From NCBI RefSeq assembly GCF_000374025.1, contig NZ_KB893172.1:62001-126000 (forward strand): 64,000 bases of DNA, read 5' to 3'. Positions 43,957-53,928 of the stretch are shown here, piece by piece. Origin of the DNA: Spirosoma panaciterrae DSM 21099. GTDB lineage: Bacteria; Bacteroidota; Bacteroidia; Cytophagales; Spirosomataceae. Both the position numbers and the translations under genes were made by a program. Within the stretch, counting starts at the first letter, position 1, and every line of letters begins with the position of its first letter. The notes below the pieces were generated by a model, which was not told the origin of the DNA, did not search any database, and saw only the letters and a program-made list of their open reading frames with translations.

Positions 43957-45414
43957 ATGAACGTACTTCCCCGACGATTGTCTCATTTGTTACTAAGCAC
44001 CTTCGCTTTAGTGGGTGTTGGTTTACTAATTAGTGCCTGGGTCGAAAAACCAGCACCAGCGCCACCCAATGTCGTGCTATTTTTTATGGACGATATGGGC
44101 TATGGCGATTTATCCGTAACCGGGGCGCTCGACTACACTACCCCAAATCTGGATCGAATGGCTGCTGAGGGATCTCGCTTCTCTAACTTCCTGGTGGCTC
44201 AGGCGGTCTGTAGCGCGTCGCGGGCGGCTCTGTTGACAGGTTGTTATCCCAACCGTCTGGGTATTTCGGGCGCACTAGGGCCGAATTCACCCATTGGCCT
44301 GAACCCCAATGAAGAAACCCTGGCCGATCTGCTCAAAGAGCGTGGGTACGCAACGGGTATTTTCGGGAAATGGCACCTGGGCGATCGGAAACAGTTTTTA
44401 CCGCTTCAGCAGGGATTCGATGAATATTATGGTGTGCCGTACTCGCACGATATGTGGCCGCTGCACCCGGCACAGGCGCAGGCACACTATCCACCTTTGA
44501 ACTGGATCGAAGGGAACGAACCCAAAGAAGAAATCAAGGACCTGAACGATGCCAGCAAGATTACCTCGACGGTGACTGAAAAAGCTTTATCGTTTATCCG
44601 GCGACACAAAAATGCTCCCTTCTTCCTGTATGTGCCGCACCCACTGCCGCACGTACCGCTGGCGGTTTCGGATAAGTTTAAAGGAAAAACGGCCCGGGGA
44701 TTATTTGGCGACGTGCTGACCGAACTGGACTGGTCGGTGGGGCAGATTTTGGGAGAACTGAAAAAGCAGAATCTGGATAAGAATACGCTGGTCATTTTCA
44801 TCAGCGACAATGGCCCCTGGCTCAACTATGGCGATCATGCCGGTTCGTCGGGTGGTTTCCGCGAAGGGAAAGGAACGTCGTTTGAGGGCGGGCACCGGGT
44901 GCCTTGCCTGGTTCGCTGGCCGGGTGTGGTTCCGGCAGGTCGCGTGTGTAACAAACTCCTGACCACGCTGGATATTCTGCCGACGGTAACCAAGCTTTGC
45001 GGTGCCCGATTGCCCAAAAATCGCATCGATGGTGTGGACTGGATTGCCCTACTCAAAGGCGATAATTCGGTAACCCCCCGCGACAAATTCTACTATTATT
45101 ACCGTAAAAACAGCCTGGAAGCTGTTCGTGAAGGGGATTGGAAACTGGTGTTAGCGCATCCGGGTCGTACCTACGAAGGGTTTCTGCCGGGGCAGAACGG
45201 GAAGCCAGGGCCCAGTACCGAAACGCACGAGTTTTCGGCAGGGTTGTATGATCTCCGTCGTGATCCGGGTGAGCGCTACGATGTTCGGGAACAGCATCCT
45301 GAAATTGTTGCCAAACTGGAAAAGATAGCCGAAGAGGCCCGCGCTGATCTAGGGGACGACCTACAAAAACGGGCAGGTACCAACCTCCGCGAACCGGGTC
45401 GGATTACGCAGTAG
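43957..45414 (+). CDS. Sulfatase 2 (S1 family)
   Basis: A 485-residue exported sulfatase. The active-site motif is C-S-A-S-R with Cys near residue 85 (AVCSASRAALLTGCYPNR). FMDDMGYGDLSVTG carries metal ligands, and GKWHLG, ISDNGPW and EGGHRVPCLVRWPG follow. The ATG at 43957 gives a signal peptide; the 43915 start overlaps the previous gene by 28 bases and is less likely. It differs from sulfatase 1 and may cleave another sulfate position. Confidence 0.92.
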   Translation: MNVLPRRLSHLLLSTFALVGVGLLISAWVEKPAPAPPNVVLFFMDDMGYGDLSVTGALDYTTPNLDRMAAEGSRFSNFLVAQAVCSASRAALLTGCYPNRLGISGALGPNSPIGLNPNEETLADLLKERGYATGIFGKWHLGDRKQFLPLQQGFDEYYGVPYSHDMWPLHPAQAQAHYPPLNWIEGNEPKEEIKDLNDASKITSTVTEKALSFIRRHKNAPFFLYVPHPLPHVPLAVSDKFKGKTARGLFGDVLTELDWSVGQILGELKKQNLDKNTLVIFISDNGPWLNYGDHAGSSGGFREGKGTSFEGGHRVPCLVRWPGVVPAGRVCNKLLTTLDILPTVTKLCGARLPKNRIDGVDWIALLKGDNSVTPRDKFYYYYRKNSLEAVREGDWKLVLAHPGRTYEGFLPGQNGKPGPSTETHEFSAGLYDLRRDPGERYDVREQHPEIVAKLEKIAEEARADLGDDLQKRAGTNLREPGRITQ

Positions 45415-45443
45415 CCAGACTCAACGTCGTATTCTATAAACAC

Positions 45444-45513
45444 GTACCTAACTGCTTTCGGATTTCTGAGGAATATCTCAAATCCCGTAGGCAGTTAGGT
45501 ACTTTTATTTTTT
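45444..45513 (+). terminator. Rho-independent terminator after the sulfatase operon
   Basis: Arms GTACCTAACTGC at 45444-45455 and its complement at 45491-45502, followed by TTTTATTTTTT. A 35-base loop separates the arms. It is placed 30 bases after sulfatase 2 and should end the first PUL transcript. Confidence 0.75.
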
Positions 45514-45629
45514 CAATAATTTTTGCACAATCCTGAGTATTATTTGAATTATCGCCCCTATTAACCAGCATATCCACCCGATTATCAGCCAAATGGCTAT
45601 TCATCAATTACGGATAACGAGGAGAGATT

Positions 45630-46268
45630 ATGCTGAAGCCCGACCTGAGTCATTCTGCACAGCGCACCTGGGAGCGAACCGACGAAACCTTACTCTGGCA
45701 ACAGTTCCGGGAGGGGCAGGAAGCGGCTTTTCAGGGGCTGGTTCAGCATTTTTATCGGGAACTGCACTTTTACGGTGGCCGTTTCACCCGCGATTCCGAT
45801 CTGCTGAAAGATTGCCTGCAAGACCTGTTTCTGGACTTATGGACGTATCGGCACAAGATCGTGCAGACACCTTACATCCGACCGTATCTCTATAAGTCAC
45901 TTCGGCGCAAAATTCATCGGGAAGTGATGCGCCATTCGGCAGTCGTGAACGAAGACTATATCCCATTCGATGACGTGAGTTCGGATGAAATAACGGCCGA
46001 ACAGGCGCTGATTCATACCGAATTGTCGGAGTATCAGACGGCCCGGCTCAATGCCTTGCTCGCGCAACTATCGGACCGACAACGGGAAGCCATTCACCTG
46101 AAATTTTATGCCGAGCTATCGAATGAGGAGATTGCCGATATACTGGTCGTCAACAAGCAGTCGGTGGCCAATCTGTTGCATCGGGGATTGACACGTTTGC
46201 GGGAAAGCTGGCCGTCGCTGTTATCGCTACTGGCGGGCTGGTTGCTGCACGAATCGTTTACAAAATAA
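45630..46268 (+). CDS. ECF RNA polymerase sigma factor (SusC-system regulator 2)
   Basis: A 212-residue ECF sigma. Region 2 lies near residues 30-75 (FQGLVQHFYRELHFYGGRFTR, then LKDCLQDLFLDLW). Region 4 has the helix-turn-helix ELSNEEIADILVVNKQSVANLLHRGL. An AGGAGAG stretch precedes the start by a few bases. It lies 70 bases before the FecR ATG (46339) and regulates the second SusC system. Confidence 0.92.
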   Translation: MLKPDLSHSAQRTWERTDETLLWQQFREGQEAAFQGLVQHFYRELHFYGGRFTRDSDLLKDCLQDLFLDLWTYRHKIVQTPYIRPYLYKSLRRKIHREVMRHSAVVNEDYIPFDDVSSDEITAEQALIHTELSEYQTARLNALLAQLSDRQREAIHLKFYAELSNEEIADILVVNKQSVANLLHRGLTRLRESWPSLLSLLAGWLLHESFTK

Positions 46269-46338
46269 TGGCTGTGTGCTGAGTATCAACCCGAAAAACG
46301 ATTCTATTAACAACCGAAATGGCTTACTCCCACACGAT

Positions 46339-47457
46339 ATGAAAGCGTATCAACAGTATACCGTCGAAGACTTTCTGACTGATCGCTGGTTTCTGGCTTG
46401 GGTGAAACACAACCAGCCCGAAGCCCGTCAGTTCTGGGAGCAATGGCAACAACAGCATCCCGACCAGCGCGACACCCTGCTGTTGGCGAAGGATATGGCC
46501 GAAGCGCTCAAAAATCGTCCGCATAGTCTTTCGGCGGAGCAGGAGCAACTGGAGGTCGAACGGATTGTGAAGCTAACCCGGCATGTCCCCGTACAATCGA
46601 ACGGGTCCGTTCAGCGAAACCTATGGACGCAGTACCAATGGCTGGTAGCGGCTATGGTGTTGCTTATATTGGGGGTTGGTGGATGGGTTCTGTACAATCG
46701 TCATGAAACTACCTCGACCACTTTAGCGCATAACTCGTCTGCGGTCGATACGTCTACCACTAATGACTGGGTGAATCAGGTCAATGGCACCTCGCAACCT
46801 GTACAACTTTCCTTACCTGACGGGAGCCAGTTGACCCTGATGGCGCATAGCCAGGCTTCCTATCCACACACCTTTGATTCGTATAAGCGGGAAGTGCACC
46901 TGAAAGGCGATGCTTTGTTTTCGGTTGTTCACGAAGGGAAACGCCCGTTTCTGGTTTATAGCGGAACCCTGGTAACGCGCGTACTGGGTACCCGGTTCCG
47001 CGTACAGGCCCGACCCGGAGAAACCCGTATGAGGGTATCCGTACTATCGGGGAAGGTCTCCGTCATGAATCAGCAAGACTGGAATTCGGCGGAATCATTA
47101 CCGAATGTGCCGAAGGCAGGTGTTGTCCTGACAGCCAATCAACAGGTGACGTATGATGCCAATCAGGGGAGTTATCAGAAAGAACTGGTGGCTAAACCGA
47201 CCCTGCTTCCCTCGACATCCGAAACACCGGAAACCTTCACGTTTGACGATACCCCGGCGACAGCGGTTTTTGAGCGGCTAAAGAAAGCATATGGGGTTGA
47301 GATTATTTACGACGCGTCGGCGCTGCGGCATTGTACGCTAACGGCATCCCTGGCGGGTGTTTCGCTATACGATCAGCTTCAGTTGTTATGTGCTTCCATC
47401 GGTGCTTCGTACGAAGTGGTGGATGCCCGCATCATTATTACCAGCAAAGGCTGCTAA
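46339..47457 (+). CDS. FecR-family anti-sigma factor 2
   Basis: A 372-residue membrane anti-sigma. The N-terminal YQQYTVEDFLTDRWFLAWVK segment is typical of this family. A single membrane helix lies near residues 98-116 (QWLVAAMVLLILGVGGWVLY). The periplasmic FecR domain follows (LSLPDGSQLTLMAHSQASYP), and the C-terminal region ends in a DUF4974-like domain. The ATG at 46339 is preferred to a GTG at 46276, which gives an odd extension. Confidence 0.9.
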   Translation: MKAYQQYTVEDFLTDRWFLAWVKHNQPEARQFWEQWQQQHPDQRDTLLLAKDMAEALKNRPHSLSAEQEQLEVERIVKLTRHVPVQSNGSVQRNLWTQYQWLVAAMVLLILGVGGWVLYNRHETTSTTLAHNSSAVDTSTTNDWVNQVNGTSQPVQLSLPDGSQLTLMAHSQASYPHTFDSYKREVHLKGDALFSVVHEGKRPFLVYSGTLVTRVLGTRFRVQARPGETRMRVSVLSGKVSVMNQQDWNSAESLPNVPKAGVVLTANQQVTYDANQGSYQKELVAKPTLLPSTSETPETFTFDDTPATAVFERLKKAYGVEIIYDASALRHCTLTASLAGVSLYDQLQLLCASIGASYEVVDARIIITSKGC

Positions 47458-47472
47458 AATTTCTTACTAAAA

Positions 47473-47499
47473 AGCCCGCTATGCTGCAACATAACGGGC
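47473..47499 (+). other. Hairpin GCCCG-TATG / CATA-CGGGC before SusC 2
   Basis: A stem of about ten base pairs (47473-47499), with no following T-run. It lies in the FecR-SusC gap and could be a leader structure, but nothing shows its role. Confidence 0.3.
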
Positions 47500-47588
47500 G
47501 AACTTGACCGATCTGGCGGCTTTTTCGGGCCACCGCCGACCGGTATAGCTACTCCTTTGCCCGGAATAACTAGAACTACCCCCAAGTT

Positions 47589-50500
47589 ATGTACAAGTTT
47601 ACAAATCACGAAACGATTCGGATGCTTATGCGAATCTCGCTACTCCAATTGTTGCTTACGGTATGGCTGGTCAACAGCGTTCTGGCGGCTAACGCCCAGG
47701 AACTCCTCGACCAGCGAGTTAGTATCCGGCTGGATAACAACACGTTCCGGCAGGCCTTACAGTCACTAGAAAAAACCGCGCATGTCAAGTTCGTGTATAG
47801 TCGGCAGATTGTCCAGATTGACCGGAAAGTATCGCTGGCAGCGACGGACGAAAAACTGGCCGATATTCTGGAACGGCTGTTGAAACCCCTGCAACTGCGG
47901 TATGTGGTAACGGGCAGTCAGATTGCGATTGTTCCCGGCCCGTCGGCCGATGATGTGGGCGATACGGGTTCATCGCAGACGCATCTGGAAACAGCCGACA
48001 GAGCTATCACAGGTACGGTAAAAAGCGAAACCGGGCAGGGGTTACCCGGTGTAAGCGTTGTGGTTAAAAACACCACGCGTGGGACAACTACCGATGCCGA
48101 AGGACGCTATCGACTTTCTATTCCCGATAATGAATCCGGTATTGTACTGGTCTTTTCGTTTGTGGGTTATCTGAATCAGGAGGTTGCCATTGGGAGCCGT
48201 TCGACTGTCGATGTGCAATTAGCGCCTGATACCAAAGCCCTGGGTGAAGTGGTGGTGGTAGGGTACGGTACACGAACCAAGAGTTCGATCACGGGCTCGA
48301 TCGCGTCGGTAAAAGCCGAGGAGTTGAAAGTGACACCCGTTGCCAATCTGGCACAGGGGATTCAGGGGCGTGTGCCTGGTCTCGATATGCGTCAGAATTC
48401 GGGTACACCGGGGGGCAACATCAGCGTACGGATTCGGGGCACCAACTCGATCAACGGAACCTCGGAACCGCTCTACGTAATCGATGGTATTCAAATTTCG
48501 GCTACTTCGGCGGTTAATGCGGCTAACCCACTGTCCCAGATCAACCCGTCGGATATTGAGTCGGTGGAGGTGCTGAAAGATGCGGCTGCCACTGCTATTT
48601 ACGGAGCCCGAGCCGCTAACGGCGTAGTCCTGATTACGACCAAACGGGGAAAAGACGGGGTCACCAATGTGACGTATGATGGCTATGTAGGCCAGCAGGA
48701 AACCACCCGAAAGCTGAGCATTCTGGATGCCTCGCAGTTTGCTCAGTTAGAAAACGACACGTATAGCCCTACCGTTATATACCCGAATCCGGCCAGTATC
48801 GGTAAAGGGACGAATTACCTGGATCTGATCTTCCGAAAAGCGATGATCCAGAACCACCAGTTGTCGGTTACCAGTGGGAACAACAAAACCCAGATTGCAC
48901 TGGGAGCCAATTACTTCAATCAGGATGGCATCATCAAATCGACCAATTACAAACGGTATGCGTTTCGGGCCAATATTGACCACCGGATCAATGACCGCTT
49001 CAAACTTGGCACCAGCCTGTACTATACCGTTACGAACGAAAATCGGGTCAATGCGGGCGGGACGGGGGTGAACGTGACCAGCGCCCGTGAGGGAATTCTG
49101 GGTCGGGCGGTGGCCGCTCCGCCGGTATTACTTCCGTTTCGGCCCGATGGTAGCGTGTATTCCTTTGCCGATCAGATGAATGGCCGCTACCGGGAAACGG
49201 TCAACCCAATGGGTGAACTAGCCAAAAAAGATTACACGACCACCAACCGCTTACTCGGCAATCTGTATCTGGAAGTAGCCATTGTCAAAGGGCTTACGTA
49301 CCGGGCCAGTTTCAACGCCGATCTGACATCTGGGTTGCAGGAGCAGTACTCCCCCCGCTCCATTGTCGATTCGATTTCGCTCAATAACCCCAATGCCGTC
49401 AACGGAATCGCCAGTAACAATAGCAGCTATTTTCGGTCCTTACTGCACGAAAGCATCCTGACGTACAGGAACGTTTTTCGCCAGAACCATTCGCTCAATA
49501 TCACTGCCGTATACGCGACCCAATCCGACATTTTACAAACGAATAACCAGACGGCTTCTGGCTTCGGTAACGACTTTACCCAAAACTACTCGACGGGTAA
49601 TGCGACGGTCTATGCCTTATCCAGTTCGCGCAGTAAAAGCAGCCTGATGTCGTATCTGGGGCGGGTTTCGTATGGTTTCAAGGATCGGTACTTTCTGGAC
49701 CTGACGGGCCGAATCGATGGGTCGAGCAAATTCGGAGCAAACAACAAATACGGCTTTTTCCCGGCTATATCGGGTGCCTGGCGAGTTATTGAAGAGGATT
49801 TTATGAAACCCGTCACGTTTATCACCGACCTGAAAGTACGAGCGAGTTATGGCGTAACCGGGAATGCGGGTGCCATCGGGTCGTACCAGTCGCTGGCAAC
49901 GGTGAGCGGGCAGGGATACAACTATAACTTCAATAACAACGTCCAGACGGGCATCAACCCAACCAGCATCGCCAATCCCGATCTGAAATGGGAGCAGGCT
50001 ACTCAGCTTGACATTGGCGTCGATTTGGCTTTCCTGAACAACCGCCTGAATGTGGTCGCCGATTATTACCATAAACGCACAGATAACCTGTTGTTCACCA
50101 AAGCGTTGCCCTGGTCGTCGGGCTATACGACCATCACGGGCAACTACGGTTCCATCGAGAACAAAGGCCTTGAACTGGGCATCAGTGGAAAGATTCTGAC
50201 AGGAACGGTCAAATGGGAAGCCGCCGGAAATATCACGTTTAACCGAAATAAAGTGCTGGCGCTGGATGGTGTGCAGCAGGAACTGGCTTTGTCGAGCTAT
50301 TCGATTCTGAAAGTCGGCTATCCGCTGGGTGTGTATCGTACCTACATCCTGGACGGCATCAACCAGACGGGCGAGACGTTTTTACCCGGTTATGATGCCC
50401 GAACGGGTGGATTCAAAATTAAGGACGTTAATGGCGATGGTAAGATCAGTACCGACGACCAGGTGATTGTCGGCAATGCACAACCCAAGTACTTTTTCGG

Positions 50501-50960
50501 GTTTTCGAGTTCGGTGAAATACAAGAATTTCGAACTGAGCGGGTTTGTGCAGGGTGTACAGGGGAGTCGATTGTTCAATGGGTTCCGGTTTACGTTCGAA
50601 ACCCCTTCGGGGCAGGTCAATCTGCTGGAAGGCATGGCCAATCGCTGGTCGGCCACCAATCCCAACAACGAGTATGTGAAACCTGCACAGGGAACTAACC
50701 TGCCCGTGGGCGACCGCTGGGTAGAGGATAATTCCTACATCCGGGTCAAGAACCTGACGCTGGCCTATAACCTTCCGCGTACCAAATTCAGCAAAAGCAT
50801 TCGGGCCTATGTCAGTGGCAATAACCTGTTTACCATCACCAACTACCAGGGCTGGGACCCCGAATCGAATAACTACGGAAGCTCCAATGCCCTGTTCTAC
50901 GACAATGGTACGTACCCAGCCGCTAAATCGTATGTCGTTGGCCTTCAGTGTACGTTCTGA
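47589..50960 (+). CDS. SusC-family TonB-dependent receptor with STN domain 2
   Basis: An 1123-residue receptor. It has a signal peptide, an STN domain near residues 40-118, CarboxypepD_reg (ITGTVKSETGQGLPGVSVVV), the TonB-box-like GEVVVVGYGTRTKSSIT, a plug (VTPVANLAQGIQGRVPGLD) and a barrel ending VGLQCTF. It pairs with SusD 2, 19 bases downstream, and signals to FecR 2. No hydrolase of known family is in this system, so the substrate is open. Confidence 0.96.
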   Translation: MYKFTNHETIRMLMRISLLQLLLTVWLVNSVLAANAQELLDQRVSIRLDNNTFRQALQSLEKTAHVKFVYSRQIVQIDRKVSLAATDEKLADILERLLKPLQLRYVVTGSQIAIVPGPSADDVGDTGSSQTHLETADRAITGTVKSETGQGLPGVSVVVKNTTRGTTTDAEGRYRLSIPDNESGIVLVFSFVGYLNQEVAIGSRSTVDVQLAPDTKALGEVVVVGYGTRTKSSITGSIASVKAEELKVTPVANLAQGIQGRVPGLDMRQNSGTPGGNISVRIRGTNSINGTSEPLYVIDGIQISATSAVNAANPLSQINPSDIESVEVLKDAAATAIYGARAANGVVLITTKRGKDGVTNVTYDGYVGQQETTRKLSILDASQFAQLENDTYSPTVIYPNPASIGKGTNYLDLIFRKAMIQNHQLSVTSGNNKTQIALGANYFNQDGIIKSTNYKRYAFRANIDHRINDRFKLGTSLYYTVTNENRVNAGGTGVNVTSAREGILGRAVAAPPVLLPFRPDGSVYSFADQMNGRYRETVNPMGELAKKDYTTTNRLLGNLYLEVAIVKGLTYRASFNADLTSGLQEQYSPRSIVDSISLNNPNAVNGIASNNSSYFRSLLHESILTYRNVFRQNHSLNITAVYATQSDILQTNNQTASGFGNDFTQNYSTGNATVYALSSSRSKSSLMSYLGRVSYGFKDRYFLDLTGRIDGSSKFGANNKYGFFPAISGAWRVIEEDFMKPVTFITDLKVRASYGVTGNAGAIGSYQSLATVSGQGYNYNFNNNVQTGINPTSIANPDLKWEQATQLDIGVDLAFLNNRLNVVADYYHKRTDNLLFTKALPWSSGYTTITGNYGSIENKGLELGISGKILTGTVKWEAAGNITFNRNKVLALDGVQQELALSSYSILKVGYPLGVYRTYILDGINQTGETFLPGYDARTGGFKIKDVNGDGKISTDDQVIVGNAQPKYFFGFSSSVKYKNFELSGFVQGVQGSRLFNGFRFTFETPSGQVNLLEGMANRWSATNPNNEYVKPAQGTNLPVGDRWVEDNSYIRVKNLTLAYNLPRTKFSKSIRAYVSGNNLFTITNYQGWDPESNNYGSSNALFYDNGTYPAAKSYVVGLQCTF

Positions 50961-50979
50961 CCCTTAACTCCTGACTTTT

Positions 50980-52476
50980 ATGAAACGATATTTTTCTAAA
51001 TCTACCCTGGCCGCGTTTTTCGTCGCTGTGTGTGCCAGTGCCTGTCAGAGTCTGGACGAAACGGTGTATTCGTCCGTGATCACCACCGATTTTTACAAGA
51101 GTTCGCAAGATGCCGAAGCCGCCCTGACTGCCGCCTATGGGTCTATCAACGACCTGTTCGATCAGGCACCTATGGTGCTGGCCTCCGATTTTGCTGCCGA
51201 TCAGCTTTGGGTAAAGCCAGTCGTAGGTCGTAATGTCTTTGCCCTCTACAGCTACGATTCCGACTATTCGTCCTCCAAGAGCTTTGGGCGTACGGCCGAG
51301 AGCCCACTGGGTTTATGGCAGTTTTGCTATAAAGGCATCGAAAATGCAAACTGGGTCATCGAGCGCGTACCGTCTATTTCTATGGAGGCTACGCGCCGGG
51401 ATGCGATTGTGGCTGAAGCTAAATTTTTGCGGGCGCTATACCATTTTACGCTCACCAAAAGCTTTGGGGATGTGGTGATTCGGACATCGCCCAGCAAAAG
51501 TGAATCGGATGCGCTGGTGGCTAAAAGCCCGAAAGCGGATGTGTACAAACAGATTTTTAAAGACCTGGACGACGCCATTGCCAAGCTGCCTTCCTATTCA
51601 GCGTCGACGGTGAAAGGGCGGCCATCGAAAGAAGCGGCTACAGGCTTATACGCCAAAGCGGCCTTGTACGCTGAGGATTGGGCAACGGCCAAAGCGAAAG
51701 CCATTGAGGTAATCAACTCCGGGAAATATAGCCTGATGGCCGATGTACTGGATCTGTATAACGTCGACAAAGAAGACCTGGCCCGGCAGGAAAATATGTT
51801 TGCCTTTGAGGGCGATTACAGTACAAAAGCCCGAGCCACAACGATGATGGGTTTGTGTGGCCCGCCAAACAGTGCCGGACGCGACTATGGCAACTCAACC
51901 TTCGGTTCGCTGTTCGCCTTCCAATCGTTCTTCGACTCCTTCGACCCGAAAGATAAACGGCGGCAGTTGCTCGATACGACTTACGTTAGTGTAGCCGGAA
52001 AGGTGATTCCGCAAAAAGACATTACCCCCTATACGGTGAAGGGCGTGTTGATCAAAAAGTACATGGACAAAAACTCAATCGGAGCGAAAGGGCGGAACAA
52101 TGTACCAATGCTGCGGCTGGCTGATATGTATCTGATTGCGGCCGAAGCTGAAGCGCGGCAGAATGGTCCAACTGCAACGGCTTATCAGTACATCAACGCC
52201 ATTCGGAAACGGGCTGGACTGGCCGATTTGAAAGCAGGGCTGAGCAAAGACGACTTTATCAGTGCGGTATTGCAGGAGCGAAGCTGGGAGTTTTTTGCTG
52301 AAGGTGACCGCTGGTTCGACCTAACCCGTACGAATACGTTCCTTTCCGTAATTCCGAAGGCGGTCAATGAGGTGTATCCGGTACGAACTCCGCAGGCAAA
52401 ACACCGCTATTATCCCATTCCGATGGATGAAATCCGGGCCAATCCCAAACTCGAACAGAACCCGGACTGGAAATGA
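50980..52476 (+). CDS. SusD/RagB-family lipoprotein 2
   Basis: A 498-residue lipoprotein with lipobox-like SAC near residue 23 (FFVAVCASACQ). SQDAEAALTAAYGSINDL and the RSWEFFAEGDRWFDLTRTN block are characteristic. It forms the surface pair with SusC 2. Its stop overlaps the next ATG in an ATGA, so the two are translationally coupled. Confidence 0.95.
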   Translation: MKRYFSKSTLAAFFVAVCASACQSLDETVYSSVITTDFYKSSQDAEAALTAAYGSINDLFDQAPMVLASDFAADQLWVKPVVGRNVFALYSYDSDYSSSKSFGRTAESPLGLWQFCYKGIENANWVIERVPSISMEATRRDAIVAEAKFLRALYHFTLTKSFGDVVIRTSPSKSESDALVAKSPKADVYKQIFKDLDDAIAKLPSYSASTVKGRPSKEAATGLYAKAALYAEDWATAKAKAIEVINSGKYSLMADVLDLYNVDKEDLARQENMFAFEGDYSTKARATTMMGLCGPPNSAGRDYGNSTFGSLFAFQSFFDSFDPKDKRRQLLDTTYVSVAGKVIPQKDITPYTVKGVLIKKYMDKNSIGAKGRNNVPMLRLADMYLIAAEAEARQNGPTATAYQYINAIRKRAGLADLKAGLSKDDFISAVLQERSWEFFAEGDRWFDLTRTNTFLSVIPKAVNEVYPVRTPQAKHRYYPIPMDEIRANPKLEQNPDWK

Positions 52477-53807
52477 ACAGACTTGGTCAAGTAGGTAATC
52501 TGGTCGTTGCCGGGTTGGTTTTGATTGGGTTGAGTGCGTTCCTGCCAACGGCATCGCTGGTTCCCGACTGGGCTGCCTCTTTGGGAACGGCCGATAGCCT
52601 GAACATGGAAAAAGCACACCAGGAAATCTGGCGTCGGTTTGTGGATGAACATAACATCCTGATCGATTTTGCCGATGAAAACGGCCACTTCGACCGACCA
52701 ACAGCGGATGAGTTTCGGCAGAATAAACCTAACGCACTGGGTTGGTGGACACCGACCGAAAACGGTTCCATGTTCAACGGACTGTATCTGGATGGACTTT
52801 GTCAGCGGTGGTTGTATCAGCATCAGGAGGCCGACCGACAAAAAGCCCGCAAGCTGGTGCAGGGGTTGTTGTTACTGGCGTCGGTGGGCGATACCCCCGG
52901 TTTTATTGGCCGTGGTGTAGCGACTGATGGCAAAACACCACCTTCGATGGGTTCCAATGATCAGACATCACCCTGGTTTTATGGGCTATGGCGGTATCTC
53001 TATGCCGATATGGCCGAACCAGCCGAGCGTCGGCGGATCATCGCTAAAATGGAGGAAGTAGCAAACGTGTTGCTATCGACCAATTGGCGGCTGCCAACCC
53101 TATCGTATGCGCCCGCCCGGTATCGAAACAACTTTGCCATTTTTACCTGGGAAGGTGCCCCCCGGCTGCTGTTCATTCTGAAAGCCATGCATCAACTGAC
53201 GAGCAACCCGAAATGGGGTAACCTGTATCGGGAAGCGGCCGCTGAAATGGGTGGGGAACCTCGCCGAACTCGGCTGCAAATCTGCGCGGATGGGATGAGG
53301 TTCGATGTGCCGAAGCAATTTCGCTGGACGGGGGTTACGAGTACCGTGGATGTGCGGGCGCTCTGGGAAATGGAAACCGACCCGGCTATGAAGCAGGCGT
53401 ATGAACAGGGGCTGAACGCTAGCGCCCGTAGTGCTGCTGCCGACATTAGCCGCTGGCATCAGTTGGACAACCATGACCTGAAACCCTATTTGCACGACTG
53501 GCGGCAACTGAACCGATGGTGGAAACCGCAACACAGTGAACAGGAAGCTCTGGATGTTTCAGCTACGCAACTAGCCGAGTTGGTGAAGCTGTCTCCGCGC
53601 CGGAATCAGGAACTGGGTTTTGTGCGGGAGCCGCTCTGGATGTCGTGGATCGTCACCTTAGCGCCGGATAAATCGCTTATGGACCAATACCGGGACGAGA
53701 TACTGGGGGCCATTGGGCATTTTCAATACGATAAGCTGTATTACTCGCAGTTCTTTCCCGCTGAAGCCGTTTGGTTTCGGCTTCAGAAGATGGAGAAATC
53801 ACGATAA
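52473..53807 (+). CDS. Exported protein of unknown function, paralogue A
   Basis: A 444-residue exported protein. Helix-rich repeated sequence suggests an (alpha/alpha)-barrel. Motifs shared with the next gene are GWWTPTENGSMFNGLYLDGLC, DTPGFIGRGVATDG, SNDQTSPWFYGLWRY and EPLWMSWIV. The same motifs in two adjacent genes indicate a local duplication and some conserved active-site use of DQT and WFYG. I do not recognise an assigned family. It follows SusD 2 with a four-base overlap, so it probably acts on the imported glycan. Confidence 0.7.
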   Translation: MNRLGQVGNLVVAGLVLIGLSAFLPTASLVPDWAASLGTADSLNMEKAHQEIWRRFVDEHNILIDFADENGHFDRPTADEFRQNKPNALGWWTPTENGSMFNGLYLDGLCQRWLYQHQEADRQKARKLVQGLLLLASVGDTPGFIGRGVATDGKTPPSMGSNDQTSPWFYGLWRYLYADMAEPAERRRIIAKMEEVANVLLSTNWRLPTLSYAPARYRNNFAIFTWEGAPRLLFILKAMHQLTSNPKWGNLYREAAAEMGGEPRRTRLQICADGMRFDVPKQFRWTGVTSTVDVRALWEMETDPAMKQAYEQGLNASARSAAADISRWHQLDNHDLKPYLHDWRQLNRWWKPQHSEQEALDVSATQLAELVKLSPRRNQELGFVREPLWMSWIVTLAPDKSLMDQYRDEILGAIGHFQYDKLYYSQFFPAEAVWFRLQKMEKSR

Positions 53808-53809
53808 GA

Positions 53810-53901
53810 ATTTTGTCATGCTGACGAAGGAAGCATCTTAAAGCTTCATCAATCATGCATCAGGATACGTTAAGATGCTTCCTTCGTCAGCATGACAAAA
53901 T
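53810..53901. repeat. 31-bp-arm perfect inverted repeat between the two paralogues
   Basis: Arms 53810-53840 and 53871-53901 are perfect complements over 31 bases. The 30-base loop contains AAGCTT and ATGCAT. The arms begin TTTTGTCATGCTGACGAAGG. Such GTCATGCTGACGAAGGA-like hairpins are extragenic elements seen in several Bacteroidota. It could terminate the transcript between the paralogues. Confidence 0.85.
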
Positions 53902-53928
53902 CATATGCTCAAATTTTGAACAAACTCC

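Noticed and set aside
47473..47499. Terminator between FecR 2 and SusC 2
   Set aside because: The stem has no T-run after it, so it is listed only as a hairpin of unknown role.
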